Of a stretch of DNA of 33,335 nt, positions 16,538-24,864 are shown piece by piece. The first letter of the stretch is position 1. Every line of letters begins with the position of its first letter. The notes beneath the pieces are model-generated. The model was not told where the DNA came from and searched no databases. It saw nothing but the letters and a program-made list of their open reading frames with translations. The position numbers and the translations under genes were made by a program. Origin of the DNA: Mycobacterium arosiense ATCC BAA-1401 = DSM 45069 (lineage in GTDB: Bacteria; Actinomycetota; Actinomycetes; Mycobacteriales; Mycobacteriaceae); NCBI RefSeq assembly GCF_002086125.1, contig NZ_MVHG01000056.1, forward strand, positions 1-33,335. Reading direction: 5' to 3'.

Positions 16538-18100
16538 GTGATCACCGTGGGCTGGCTCCGGGATCGGCTTCCGCAACAATTCCGCAAAACGGCGCAGCAC
16601 CGGGGCACCGGACAGCGAAAGTCTTTTCGAAGATGGCTGTTTCAATACGGGTTCGATCTCAGCCTGTCCTACGCATTGGCCGTCGTCGAAGCGGCCGCCA
16701 TCCTGATTCCGTTGCGGGGCCACACTTCCGTCGGCGCAAACGCGGACTTCGCGCGGCAGAACACGGCGCCGGTGGTGCTGCTCATCGTGCTCGGCATCGT
16801 CAGTGTCGCGGTGGCCGGCGCCGTGAGCCTGGCTCCCACCGTGCGCTGGTATGTCGCGGGCGCCGAACCCACCCCGCAACAACGCGAAGCCGTGATGAAG
16901 CTGGCCGGTCGTCAGTCGGCCATCCTGGTGACCTCCTGGGCGTTGACCGGCGGGATCTTCATCCTGCTGAATCTGACTGGCGGACCGCGGTCCCTGCTGC
17001 CCATCGCGCTCGGCGTGCTGCTCGGCGGGTCGGCGGCCGCCGGCACCGGCATGCTGCTCGCGCAACGCACCCTGCGGCCCATCATGCGCGCCGCCACGCT
17101 GGGCGCCGAGCCGCGGCTGACGGTGCCGGGCGTGTACGCCCGGCTGGTCCTGCTGTGGTTTTTGTGTAGCGCGTTCCCCATCGCCGTGATCGCGACGCTG
17201 GTCGTGTTGCGCTCATACGGGTGGCTGATCGAGAAGTCCGCGTCGCTGGACGTGCCCATTCTGGTGGTGTCGCTGGCGGCGCTGGTGCTGGGGCTGCCGA
17301 CGATGATCTTGACCTCGCGGTCCATCTCGGATCCGGTCGGCGAGGTCGTCGACGCGATGGCAGAAATCGAGCATGGCCGCATGGAAACCTACGTCGGCGT
17401 CTACGAACGTTCCCAAATCGGGCGTTTGCAGACAGGATTCAACCGGATGGTGGCCGGGCTCGCCGAGCGGGACCGGCTGCGTGACCTGTTCGGGCGCCAT
17501 GTCGGCGCCGATGTCGCACAACGCGCCCTCAACGAGGGGGCAACTTTGTCGGGCGACGTCGTCGAAGCGGCGGTGCTTTTCATCGACCTGGTGGGCTCCA
17601 CCCAGCTCGCGGAAAGCCGCCCCCCGCAGGAGGTCGCCGAGGTGCTCAACGACTTCTTCCGCATCGTGGTGCACGCCGTCGACGAACACCACGGTCTGGT
17701 CAACAAGTTCGCCGGCGACGCCGCGCTGGCCGTCTTCGGCGTGCCGTTGCCGACCAGCGAACCGGCGTCGTCGGCGTTGGCGACCGCTCGTTCCCTCGGC
17801 TCCCAACTGCGGCGGCTACCGGTCGATTTCGGCATCGGCGTTTCGGCGGGGCGGGTGTTCGCCGGCAATATCGGCGCCGAGAACCGGTACGAGTACACCG
17901 TGATCGGGGACGCCGTCAACGAGGCCGCGCGACTGGCCGACCTCGCCAAAACCTCCGACCGGCGGATCCTGTGCTCGGCGGGCGCCATCGATGCCGCGGG
18001 GGAGGCCGAGCGCGCGCAGTGGGCCGAGTGTTATTCCACGGTCCTGCGCGGCCGATCGGAGGCCACCCTGGTCTCGGCGCCGACGGGCCCGGCTAGCTAG
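16538..18100 (+). CDS. membrane-bound class III adenylate cyclase, 6TM-HAMP-cyclase
   Basis: A 520-residue protein. Six membrane helices lie at about 38-58, 77-100, 127-147, 152-175, 200-226 and 238-260. A HAMP linker follows at about 262-315 (SDPVGEVVDAMAEIEHG), then a cyclase domain at about 343-520. All six catalytic positions of a class III cyclase can be assigned: metal-binding D350 (FIDLVGST) and D394 (FAGDAALAVFG), adenine-selecting K390 and T454 (YTVIGD), and transition-state N461 and R465 (NEAARL). It should therefore make cAMP. The layout matches the Rv1318c-Rv1320c and Rv3645 group. It converges with the Rv1097c-like gene (10-base gap). I do not recall a cyclase at this position in H37Rv, so it was inserted here or lost there. 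Confidence 0.93.
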   Translation: MITVGWLRDRLPQQFRKTAQHRGTGQRKSFRRWLFQYGFDLSLSYALAVVEAAAILIPLRGHTSVGANADFARQNTAPVVLLIVLGIVSVAVAGAVSLAPTVRWYVAGAEPTPQQREAVMKLAGRQSAILVTSWALTGGIFILLNLTGGPRSLLPIALGVLLGGSAAAGTGMLLAQRTLRPIMRAATLGAEPRLTVPGVYARLVLLWFLCSAFPIAVIATLVVLRSYGWLIEKSASLDVPILVVSLAALVLGLPTMILTSRSISDPVGEVVDAMAEIEHGRMETYVGVYERSQIGRLQTGFNRMVAGLAERDRLRDLFGRHVGADVAQRALNEGATLSGDVVEAAVLFIDLVGSTQLAESRPPQEVAEVLNDFFRIVVHAVDEHHGLVNKFAGDAALAVFGVPLPTSEPASSALATARSLGSQLRRLPVDFGIGVSAGRVFAGNIGAENRYEYTVIGDAVNEAARLADLAKTSDRRILCSAGAIDAAGEAERAQWAECYSTVLRGRSEATLVSAPTGPAS

Positions 18101-18110
18101 CCGCCACCCG

Positions 18111-19130
18111 TCAGGACTTCGAAACCTTCAGCGCGGCAATGATCTTCGCGACCAGGTCCGCAGACGCGGCGTCACCGATGGGCGTGCTGCCGATGAACAC
18201 GGTGACCGGCTTGGTGTCGACGGCGATGATGGTGACGGAGTCGCCCTTCACGTTGCGGCTGGGATCGGCGATCGTGACGTCGGCGTCGACGCGGACCGCC
18301 TTGGTGCCGTCGACGGTGATCGGCGACGACTTAATCGGTCCCAGCGTCGGCTGGGCGTTGGCGTAGCCGGGCCCGGCGACGATGCATTGCATCAACTTGG
18401 TGGCCTGCGCCGTAAGGTCCATGCTGGCAACGAAATTGGTGACGCCTACCTCGGCCGTCATCATCCATTGATTGGCCCCGGGCACGTCTTGGGCAACACC
18501 CAGCCCGCCGATCAGGTTCGGGCCCTGGTCGTCGGAGAACACCGTCCACCCGCCCGGCGCCGCGCTGGCCGGGAACGAGAGCTTGCCGGCGGCGATCGAG
18601 TCGGTCCGGGGCATCTCACCGCCGGACACGTTCGGGGTGCAATCCGTCGCGTTCTGCGCGGAATTCTTCGGCTGGGAAACCGAGGTGCTCGTGGTCGACG
18701 GCGCGGCGGCCGGCTTGTTGCCATGACCACCCCGCATCACCAGCAGCGTCGCGACGAGCGCGACCACCGCCAGCACGACCAGACCGCCGACGATCAACCA
18801 GGGCAGCTTGGACCCAGACCCACCCGGCGGCCCCGGGGGATACGGGCCGCTCGGCCCACCCGGCGGAAACTGCTGTCCGGATTGGGGATACGGCTGGTTC
18901 GGGTAGGCGGGGCCACCCGGCGCATACGGGTACGGACCACCCGGTGGGTAGCCGTAGGGACCGCCCGGCGGATAGGGCCCCGGACCACCCTGCGGGTAAG
19001 GGCCGGGACCGCCCTGCGGGTATGGCCCCGGACCGCCGGCGGGCGGCTGCCCGCCCCAATTCGGGTCCTGCCCATACGGGTTGCTTCCGTAGGGTCCCTG
19101 GCCGTAGGGGCCACCGGGAGGAGCCGTCAT
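18111..19130 (-). CDS. Pro/Gly/Tyr-rich membrane protein, Rv1097c-like
   Basis: A 339-residue protein. Residues 1-95 are low complexity, rich in Gly, Pro and Tyr, with repeats of the type GGPGPYPQ. A single membrane helix follows at about 106-128 (LPWLIVGGLVVLAVVALVAT). A Ser/Thr-rich spacer then leads to a soluble domain at about 165-339 that includes GWTVFSDDQGPNLIGGLGVA. The orientation is probably N-terminus inside with the C-terminal domain outside the membrane. It is longer than I recall for Rv1097c (about 290), mostly through the repeat region. The ATG follows gtaagggtgg, an acceptable ribosome binding site. It is the last gene of the leftward run glpX, fum, this gene. The function is unknown; similar tails occur in many actinobacterial cell-surface proteins. 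Confidence 0.87.
   Translation of the reverse strand: MTAPPGGPYGQGPYGSNPYGQDPNWGGQPPAGGPGPYPQGGPGPYPQGGPGPYPPGGPYGYPPGGPYPYAPGGPAYPNQPYPQSGQQFPPGGPSGPYPPGPPGGSGSKLPWLIVGGLVVLAVVALVATLLVMRGGHGNKPAAAPSTTSTSVSQPKNSAQNATDCTPNVSGGEMPRTDSIAAGKLSFPASAAPGGWTVFSDDQGPNLIGGLGVAQDVPGANQWMMTAEVGVTNFVASMDLTAQATKLMQCIVAGPGYANAQPTLGPIKSSPITVDGTKAVRVDADVTIADPSRNVKGDSVTIIAVDTKPVTVFIGSTPIGDAASADLVAKIIAALKVSKS
18974..19045. repeat. 24-base repeats encoding GGPGPYPQ units
   Basis: Three imperfect 24-base units lie inside the coding region of the Pro/Gly-rich membrane protein: two close copies at 18974-18997 and 18998-19021 and a more diverged one after 19021. The period is a multiple of three, so copy-number change would keep the frame. 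Confidence 0.7.
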
Positions 19131-19178
19131 GCAAAACCACCCTTACTCTCGTCGATCACCGCCGGGATGACGGGCGGC

Positions 19179-20594
19179 TCAGTCTTCGGGTTTGACCTTG
19201 GCCATCGCCAGCACGTCGAGCCGCCGGTCGAGTTCCTCGATCGGCAGTTTCTCGCCGATCAGGCCGCGATCGATCACCGTTTGGCGAATCGTCTTGCGCT
19301 CCTTGAGCGCCTGCTTGGCCACCGCGGCAGCCTCCTCGTAGCCGATCGCTGAGTTCAGCGGCGTCACGATGGACGGCGACGACTCGGCCAGCTCGCGCAG
19401 GTGCTCCACGTTTGCCGCCAGGCCGACGATGCAACGCTCGGCAAACAGCTTCGACACATTGGTCAGCAGCTTGAAGGACTCCAGGATGTTGCGGGCCATC
19501 ATCGGGATGTAGACGTTGAGCTCGAAGGCACCGGACAAGCCACCGACGGCCACCGCGGCGTCATTCCCGATCACCTGCGCGGCGACCTGGGTAACCGCTT
19601 CTGGCAGAACGGGATTGACCTTGCCCGGCATGATCGAGCTGCCCGGCTGCAGGTCGGGCAGCGCAATCTCGGCCAGTCCGGTCAGCGGGCCCGACCCCAT
19701 CCAGCGGACATCGTTGGCGATCTTGGTCAGCGACACCGCGATGGTGCGCAGCGCACCGGACGCCTCGACCAGCCCGTCGCGCGCCGCCTGGGCCTCGAAC
19801 GAGTTTGCCGCCGTGCGTAATTCGCTCAGGCCGGTGGAGGCGACCAACGCCTCGACCACCTTGGCGCCGAAGCCGTCGGGAGCGTTCAGGCCGGTACCGA
19901 CCGCGGTGCCGCCGATGGCCAGCTCACCGAGCCGGGGCAGCGTCGCGCGCACCCGCTCGATGCCCGCCTCGATCTGGCGGGCGTAGCCGCTGAATTCCTG
20001 GCCGAGGGTCACCGGGACGGCGTCCATCAGGTGGGTGCGGCCCGACTTGACCACGGTGTGCCACTCGCGGGCCTTGCCGGCCAGGGCGTCATGCAGCACC
20101 TCGAGCGCCGGAATAAGATGGCGCACAGCGGCTTCGGTGGCCGCGATGTGGGTGGCGGTGGGGAAGGTGTCGTTCGACGACTGCGACATGTTGACGTCGT
20201 CGTTGGGATGCACCGTCACACCGTTGGCGGCCGCGATGGACGCGATCACCTCGTTGGTGTTCATGTTGGAGCTGGTGCCCGAACCGGTCTGGAACACATC
20301 GATGGGGAACTGGTCGTCGTGCCGGCCGTCGGCGATCTCGCCCGCGGCGGCGATGATCGCGTCGGCCTTTTCCGGCGCCAGCAAACCCAAGTCCTTGTTG
20401 ACCTGCGCGCAGGCGCCCTTCAGCAGGCCCAGAGCGCGGATCTGGGTGCGCTCCAGTCCGCGGCCCGAGATCGGAAAGTTCTCGACCGCACGCTGAGTTT
20501 GCGCGCGCCACAACGCTTTTGCGGGTACGCGGACCTCGCCCATGGTGTCGTGCTCGATGCGGTACTCGGTGTCATCAGGGCTGTTCGCGGCCAT
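19179..20594 (-). CDS. fum: fumarate hydratase, class II
   Basis: A class II fumarase of 471 residues (474 recalled for Rv1098c). It catalyses the reversible hydration of fumarate to malate in the TCA cycle as a homotetramer. The mobile SS loop GSSIMPGKVNP lies at 318-328, with catalytic S320. GRTHLMDAVP at 185-194 carries the active-site His H188, and GSGTSSNMNTNE at 104-115 binds substrate. The ATG is preceded by gaacgaggaag. It is 30 bases downstream of glpX on the same strand and 48 bases upstream of the Pro/Gly-rich membrane protein, so the three are likely co-transcribed. Confusion with argininosuccinate lyase or aspartase is unlikely because the fumarase-specific segments are intact. 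Confidence 0.96.
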   Translation of the reverse strand: MAANSPDDTEYRIEHDTMGEVRVPAKALWRAQTQRAVENFPISGRGLERTQIRALGLLKGACAQVNKDLGLLAPEKADAIIAAAGEIADGRHDDQFPIDVFQTGSGTSSNMNTNEVIASIAAANGVTVHPNDDVNMSQSSNDTFPTATHIAATEAAVRHLIPALEVLHDALAGKAREWHTVVKSGRTHLMDAVPVTLGQEFSGYARQIEAGIERVRATLPRLGELAIGGTAVGTGLNAPDGFGAKVVEALVASTGLSELRTAANSFEAQAARDGLVEASGALRTIAVSLTKIANDVRWMGSGPLTGLAEIALPDLQPGSSIMPGKVNPVLPEAVTQVAAQVIGNDAAVAVGGLSGAFELNVYIPMMARNILESFKLLTNVSKLFAERCIVGLAANVEHLRELAESSPSIVTPLNSAIGYEEAAAVAKQALKERKTIRQTVIDRGLIGEKLPIEELDRRLDVLAMAKVKPED

Positions 20595-20624
20595 AGATGG
20601 TCTTCCTCGTTCGTCGATCGGTGG

Positions 20625-21704
20625 TCAGGGCAGGGGATAGGCGGCGGAGCTATCGCCGGTGAAGTCGATGGCGGAGTACTCGTTGAGCTTCGAAAGTCGG
20701 TGGTAGGCCTCGATCATCCGGACGGTGCCCGACTTCGACCGCATGACGATCGACTGGGTGGTGCACCCGCCGGGGTAGTACTGCACGCCCTTGAGCAGGT
20801 CGCCGCTGGTAACGCCGGTGGCGCAGAAGAATACGTTCTCCCCGGACACCAGGTCCTCGGTGGTCAGCACCTGGTCGAGGTCGTAGCCGGCGTCGATGGC
20901 TTTCTGGCGTTCGTCATCGTCGGTGGGAGCCAGCTGCGCCTGGATCGCGCCGCCCATGCACCGGATGGCGGCGGCGGCGATGATGCCTTCCGGCGTGCCG
21001 CCGATCCCGGCCAGCATGTCGGTGCCCGAATGCGGCCGGCAGGCCGAGATCGCGCCGGCCACGTCACCGTCGGTGATCAGCCGGATGCGGGCTCCGGTCG
21101 CCCGGACTTCGTGGATCAGTTCGGCGTGCCGCGGCCGGTCCAGGATGCACACGGTCATGTCGCGCACCGACAACGCCTTGACCTGGGCGACGGCCTTGAT
21201 GTTCTCGGCGATCGGCGCGGTGATGTCGAGCACGTGCGCGGCCTCGGGCCCGACGGCGATCTTGTTCATGTAGAACACCGCCGACGGGTCGAACATGGCG
21301 CCGCGGTCGGCCACCGCCAACACGGAGATGGCGTTGGGCATGCCCTTGCTCATCAGCGTGGTGCCGTCGATGGGGTCGACGGCGAAGTCACACTCCGCGC
21401 CGTCGCCATTGCCGACCTCCTCGCCGTTGTAGAGCATCGGCGCGTGATCCTTTTCGCCCTCGCCGATGACGACGACGCCGCGCATCGACACCGTGTTGAC
21501 CAGCTCGCGCATCGCATCGACGGCCGCTCCGTCGCCGCCCTCTTTGTCGCCGCGGCCGACCCAGCGACCTGCGGCCATGGCCCCGGCCTCGGTGACGCGT
21601 ACCAGTTCCAAAGCCAGGTTGCGGTCTGGTGCCTCACCCCGCGGCCGCCCCTGCGCGGGGGCCCGGCCGGTGGTGGCGGCCGGGTGGTCGCCCTCAACTG
21701 TCAT
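20625..21704 (-). CDS. glpX: fructose-1,6-bisphosphatase, class II (GlpX)
   Basis: A 359-residue class II fructose-1,6-bisphosphatase. In mycobacteria it provides the main gluconeogenic FBPase activity. VGRGDKEGGDGAAVDAMR lies near the N-terminus, and GEGEKDHAPMLYNGE and the phosphatase signature DPIDGTT supply metal and phosphate ligands. GGTPEGIIAAAA is the later substrate-binding segment. The frame is open upstream to 21932, across the start of the divergent gene. The ATG at 21704 begins just before the family domain and gives a length close to Rv1099c (about 362 recalled). No clear ribosome binding site is present; gACAAT, 8 bases before the ATG on the minus strand, may be a weak leaderless -10 element. 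It heads the leftward run with fum. Confidence 0.95.
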   Translation of the reverse strand: MTVEGDHPAATTGRAPAQGRPRGEAPDRNLALELVRVTEAGAMAAGRWVGRGDKEGGDGAAVDAMRELVNTVSMRGVVVIGEGEKDHAPMLYNGEEVGNGDGAECDFAVDPIDGTTLMSKGMPNAISVLAVADRGAMFDPSAVFYMNKIAVGPEAAHVLDITAPIAENIKAVAQVKALSVRDMTVCILDRPRHAELIHEVRATGARIRLITDGDVAGAISACRPHSGTDMLAGIGGTPEGIIAAAAIRCMGGAIQAQLAPTDDDERQKAIDAGYDLDQVLTTEDLVSGENVFFCATGVTSGDLLKGVQYYPGGCTTQSIVMRSKSGTVRMIEAYHRLSKLNEYSAIDFTGDSSAAYPLP

Positions 21705-21759
21705 GGTTGCCGATTGTCCCAGAAGCGGATCGCTGCGCTGGAACTGGGATACTTGGGGG

Positions 21760-22458
21760 ATGACGGAGGAGCCGCCGCCGAATGCCCAGCTCGATGGGAA
21801 TGTGGCCGGCGCGCCGTCTGGGCAAGCCGGACCGGCGCCCCGGCCGGCCAAACCCCGGCTGTTGCAGGACGGCCGGGACATGTTCTGGTCCCTGATACCG
21901 CTGGTCATCGCGTGCATCGCGCTCGCCGGCATGCTCGGGATGTGCTCGGTCCAGTTCGGCCACCACCAGGGCCCCGTCCCTTCCTATGACGCGGGTGCGG
22001 CCCTGCGTGCGGACGCCTCTGCGCTCGGCTTTCCCATCCGCCAGCCCCAGTTGCCCACCGGCTGGCAGGCCAACTCCGGCCACCGCGGCGGGATCCAGGG
22101 CGGCCGGACCGACCCCGCGAGCGGTCAACGGGTGAACGCGCCCGTTTCGGTGGTCGGCTACCTCACCCCGACCGGGATGTACCTGAGCCTGACCCAGAGC
22201 AACGCCGACGAGGACAAGCTGATCGGTTCGATTCACCCGTCGGCCTACCCGACGGGGACCGTCGACGTCGGCGGGACCGGGTGGGTGGTCTATCAGGGCT
22301 CCGGTCAGACCGGCGCGGACGCCGAGCCGATATGGACGACCCGGCTCAGCGGTCCGGGCGGCGCCACCCAAATTGCGATAACCGGCGCCGGAACCACCGA
22401 TCAGTTTCGTACGCTGGCGTCGGCGACGCAATCGCAACCGCCTTTGCCAAGCCGCTAG
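21760..22458 (+). CDS. DUF4245 membrane-anchored protein (Rv1100-like)
   Basis: Encodes 232 residues, the length recalled for Rv1100. A Pro-rich N-terminus (about 1-38) precedes a single membrane helix at about 43-62 (FWSLIPLVIACIALAGMLGM). The extracytoplasmic domain carries the DUF4245 features LGFPIRQPQLPTGWQANSG and GWVVYQG. The ATG is preceded by GATACT with a 6-base gap, a near match to a leaderless promoter. It is divergent from glpX, which in-frame upstream extensions would overlap. It is followed after 36 bases by the dienelactone hydrolase-like gene. No biochemical role is known for this family. Confidence 0.88.
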   Translation: MTEEPPPNAQLDGNVAGAPSGQAGPAPRPAKPRLLQDGRDMFWSLIPLVIACIALAGMLGMCSVQFGHHQGPVPSYDAGAALRADASALGFPIRQPQLPTGWQANSGHRGGIQGGRTDPASGQRVNAPVSVVGYLTPTGMYLSLTQSNADEDKLIGSIHPSAYPTGTVDVGGTGWVVYQGSGQTGADAEPIWTTRLSGPGGATQIAITGAGTTDQFRTLASATQSQPPLPSR

Positions 22459-22494
22459 CTCACCGCGCAAGCAGAGGGATGGGATGGCATCGAC

Positions 22495-23292
22495 GTGACT
22501 GCACCAGAGGCCGATCTGACCGGATGGTCGGCGGCACCGTTCAGCGGCGGCGGCTACACCCATGACGTCTACCGCAAGGGCAGCGGACCCGGGGTGGTGC
22601 TGATTCCCGAGATTCCCGGGATCCATCCCGGCGTGCTCGCCCTGGGTAATCACCTGGTGGACAACGGCTTCACCGTCGCCATGCCGTCGTTGTTCGGGCA
22701 GCCGGGCAAGGCGAAGACGGCAAGTTACCTCCTCGGTACCATCGGGCGGGCCTGTGTGGCAAGGGAATTCGCGGCGCTCGCGTTGAACAAGCAGCGGCCG
22801 GTGGCCTCGTTCCTGCGCGAGCTGGCCCGTGACCTGAACGCATCGACGCCGGGCAAGGGCGTCGGGGTGATCGGCCAGTGCTTCACCGGTGGGTTCGCGC
22901 TGGCCGCCGCGGTCGACGACAGCGTGCTGGCGCCGGTGCTGTCGCAACCGTCGGTCCCATTCCCGCTGGGCGCGGCGCGGCGCAGCGACCCCGGCCTGAG
23001 CGAAGCCGAGCTGGCCACCGTGGCCGACCGGTGCGCCAACGACGGCCTGTGCGCCATGGGATTGCGGTTCAGCGAGGACAAGATGTCGCCCGGCGAGCGG
23101 TTCGTGACGCTCAAGCAGCGCCTGGGCGACGCCTTCGAGGTGATCGACATCGATTCGGGCCCCGGCAATCAGCACGGTTTCGGCAAGATGGCGCACTCGG
23201 TGCTCACCGACGAGGTTCGCGAACTCGACGGCCACCCCGCCTACGAGGCCCGCAAGAGAGTGGTCGAATTCCTCACGCAACGCCTTTTCTAG
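22495..23292 (+). CDS. dienelactone hydrolase-family alpha/beta hydrolase
   Basis: A 265-residue alpha/beta hydrolase. The nucleophile elbow GQCFTGG gives C129, the Cys nucleophile that sets dienelactone hydrolases apart from serine esterases. By alignment with the Pseudomonas enzyme from memory (E36, C123, D171, H202), the partners are E39 in IPEIPGIHP, D195 in FSEDKMSP and H227 in NQHGFG. All are present, so the protein should be active. The natural substrate in mycobacteria is not known. The start is a GTG preceded by purine-rich agagggatggg; nearby ATGs are in other frames. It sits between the Rv1100-like gene and the carboxylesterase, where H37Rv has, as I recall, the mazEF3 genes. Co-transcription with the esterase 27 bases downstream is likely. 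Confidence 0.88.
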   Translation: MTAPEADLTGWSAAPFSGGGYTHDVYRKGSGPGVVLIPEIPGIHPGVLALGNHLVDNGFTVAMPSLFGQPGKAKTASYLLGTIGRACVAREFAALALNKQRPVASFLRELARDLNASTPGKGVGVIGQCFTGGFALAAAVDDSVLAPVLSQPSVPFPLGAARRSDPGLSEAELATVADRCANDGLCAMGLRFSEDKMSPGERFVTLKQRLGDAFEVIDIDSGPGNQHGFGKMAHSVLTDEVRELDGHPAYEARKRVVEFLTQRLF

Positions 23293-23319
23293 GATCGTTT
23301 CAGGAGATTTCGCACGCGC

Positions 23320-24864
23320 ATGGCTAACGACGACCTGGTGGTCGAGACCAGCTACGGCCCGGTCCGGGGCATCGAAGAGAACGGTGTCAGGGCGTGGAAG
23401 GGCGTTCGGTACGCGGCCGCGCCGGTGGGCGAGCTGCGTTTCCGCGCGCCCCAGCCGCCCGCGCGGTGCACCGAGGTCGCCGACGCCACCGCGTTCGGCC
23501 CGGCCTGCCCGCAACCGGTTTTTCCCAACATGCCGCTGGATCTGGGCGCGCCACAGGGCGAAGACTGCTTGCGGCTCAACGTCTGGGCGTCTTGCGACAC
23601 CCGCCCCGGCGACGCCAAACCGGTGATGGTCTGGCTGCACGGCGGCGCCTACGTCCTGGGATCGAGCAGCCAGACCCTCTATGACGGCCGCAGGCTGGTC
23701 AGCCACGGCGACGTCATCGTGGTGACCGTCAACTACCGGCTCGGGGTGCTCGGCTTTCTCGACCTGTCGTCGTTCGATTCCCGTGGTCGGCATTCCGACT
23801 CGAACGTCGGGCTGCGCGACGCGCTGGCGGCGCTGCAGTGGGTGCGCGACAACATCGCCGCCTTCGGCGGTGATCCGCGGCGGGTCACGCTGTTCGGCGA
23901 GTCCGCCGGGGCCGGGATGGTCACCACCCTGCTGGCCAGCCCGGCGGCCGAGGGTCTGTTCGCCGGGGCGATCGCGCAAAGCTCGCCGGCCACTTCGGTC
24001 TACGACCGCGAGCGTGCCGGCCGGGTGGCCCGGGCGTTCCTCGACCGGCTAGGAGTCACCCCGGCGGAATCCCGGCGGCTCATCGACATCCCGATGGCGC
24101 AGATCCTGACCGCGACGCAACAGGTGTTCGACGAAGTGCCGGTGCGCAACCCGGGAACGCTGGCGTTCGTCCCGATCGTCGACGGCGATGTGCTGAGCGA
24201 CTATCCGGTCAAGCTTGCCCAACAGGGCCGCTCACACCCGGTTCCGTTGATCATCGGCACCAACAAGCACGAGGCGGCGCTCTTCCGGTTGATGCGTTCG
24301 CCGCTGATGCCGATCACCCCGAGCGCGATCACGTCGATGTTCAACCAGATCGCCGCCGAACAACCCGACCTGCAGTTGCCCACCGAGGAGGAGATCGGCT
24401 CCGCGTATTCGCGATTGCGGCGCAGGGCAAGGACTTTGAGCATCGCGACCGACGTCGGTTTCCGGATGCCGTCGGTGTGGCTGGCCGAGGGGCACGCTCG
24501 CGTGGCGCCGGTGTATCTGTACCGGTTCGATTACGCTACCCCGTTGTTGAAGTTGTTGATGGTCGGGGCCGCTCATGCCACCGAATTGCCGTTCGTCTGG
24601 GGCAATCTCGGCGCACCCATGGATCCCACGCTGAAGTTGGGCGGCACCAAGGCCGCCAAGGCGGTGTCCAAGAGGGTGCGCACCCGCTGGATCAACTTCG
24701 CCGCGCACGCCACACCCGCGGGTCCCGCAGGCGCGCCGGAATGGACGCCCTATGCGCAGACCGACCGTTCCTGCTTGATCATCGGCCGCACCGACACCGT
24801 CGCGCAGGACATCGACGCCGACATCCGCGCGGCCTGGGGCAGCGAGATGGTGAGCTTTCGCTAG
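23320..24864 (+). CDS. carboxylesterase type B (para-nitrobenzyl esterase-like), intact
   Basis: A full-length 514-residue type B carboxylesterase. The oxyanion hole HGGAY lies at 107-111. The nucleophile S195 is in LFGESAGAGM. The acidic partner is probably the Glu in GTNKHEAALF, and the His is in GAAHATELPFVWG. EDCLRLNVW at 81-89 is the second family signature. It should hydrolyse carboxylic esters. In H37Rv the corresponding region is, as I recall, split into Rv1104 and Rv1105, so this copy represents the undamaged ancestor. The start ATG has caggag upstream at a long spacing. The stop shares the bases CTAG with the stop of the convergent steroid dehydrogenase gene. Confidence 0.92.
   Translation: MANDDLVVETSYGPVRGIEENGVRAWKGVRYAAAPVGELRFRAPQPPARCTEVADATAFGPACPQPVFPNMPLDLGAPQGEDCLRLNVWASCDTRPGDAKPVMVWLHGGAYVLGSSSQTLYDGRRLVSHGDVIVVTVNYRLGVLGFLDLSSFDSRGRHSDSNVGLRDALAALQWVRDNIAAFGGDPRRVTLFGESAGAGMVTTLLASPAAEGLFAGAIAQSSPATSVYDRERAGRVARAFLDRLGVTPAESRRLIDIPMAQILTATQQVFDEVPVRNPGTLAFVPIVDGDVLSDYPVKLAQQGRSHPVPLIIGTNKHEAALFRLMRSPLMPITPSAITSMFNQIAAEQPDLQLPTEEEIGSAYSRLRRRARTLSIATDVGFRMPSVWLAEGHARVAPVYLYRFDYATPLLKLLMVGAAHATELPFVWGNLGAPMDPTLKLGGTKAAKAVSKRVRTRWINFAAHATPAGPAGAPEWTPYAQTDRSCLIIGRTDTVAQDIDADIRAAWGSEMVSFR

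Noticed and set aside
15533..17065. Leftward reading frame of 510 codons opposite the deacetylase and cyclase genes
   Set aside because: Antisense shadow with no domain; the opposite strand carries two well-supported genes.
20031..21989. Rightward reading frame of 652 codons opposite fum and glpX
   Set aside because: Both leftward genes have complete catalytic motifs; the frame has no recognisable domain.
21694..23979. Long leftward reading frame of 761 codons opposite the Rv1100-like, hydrolase and esterase genes
   Set aside because: It is antisense to three genes with clear family motifs and has the Arg, His and Gln-rich composition of a GC-bias shadow frame.
24861..24864. Shared CTAG at the stops of the two convergent genes
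   Set aside because: Simply a palindrome that gives TAG on both strands; a neat economy but not a signal.
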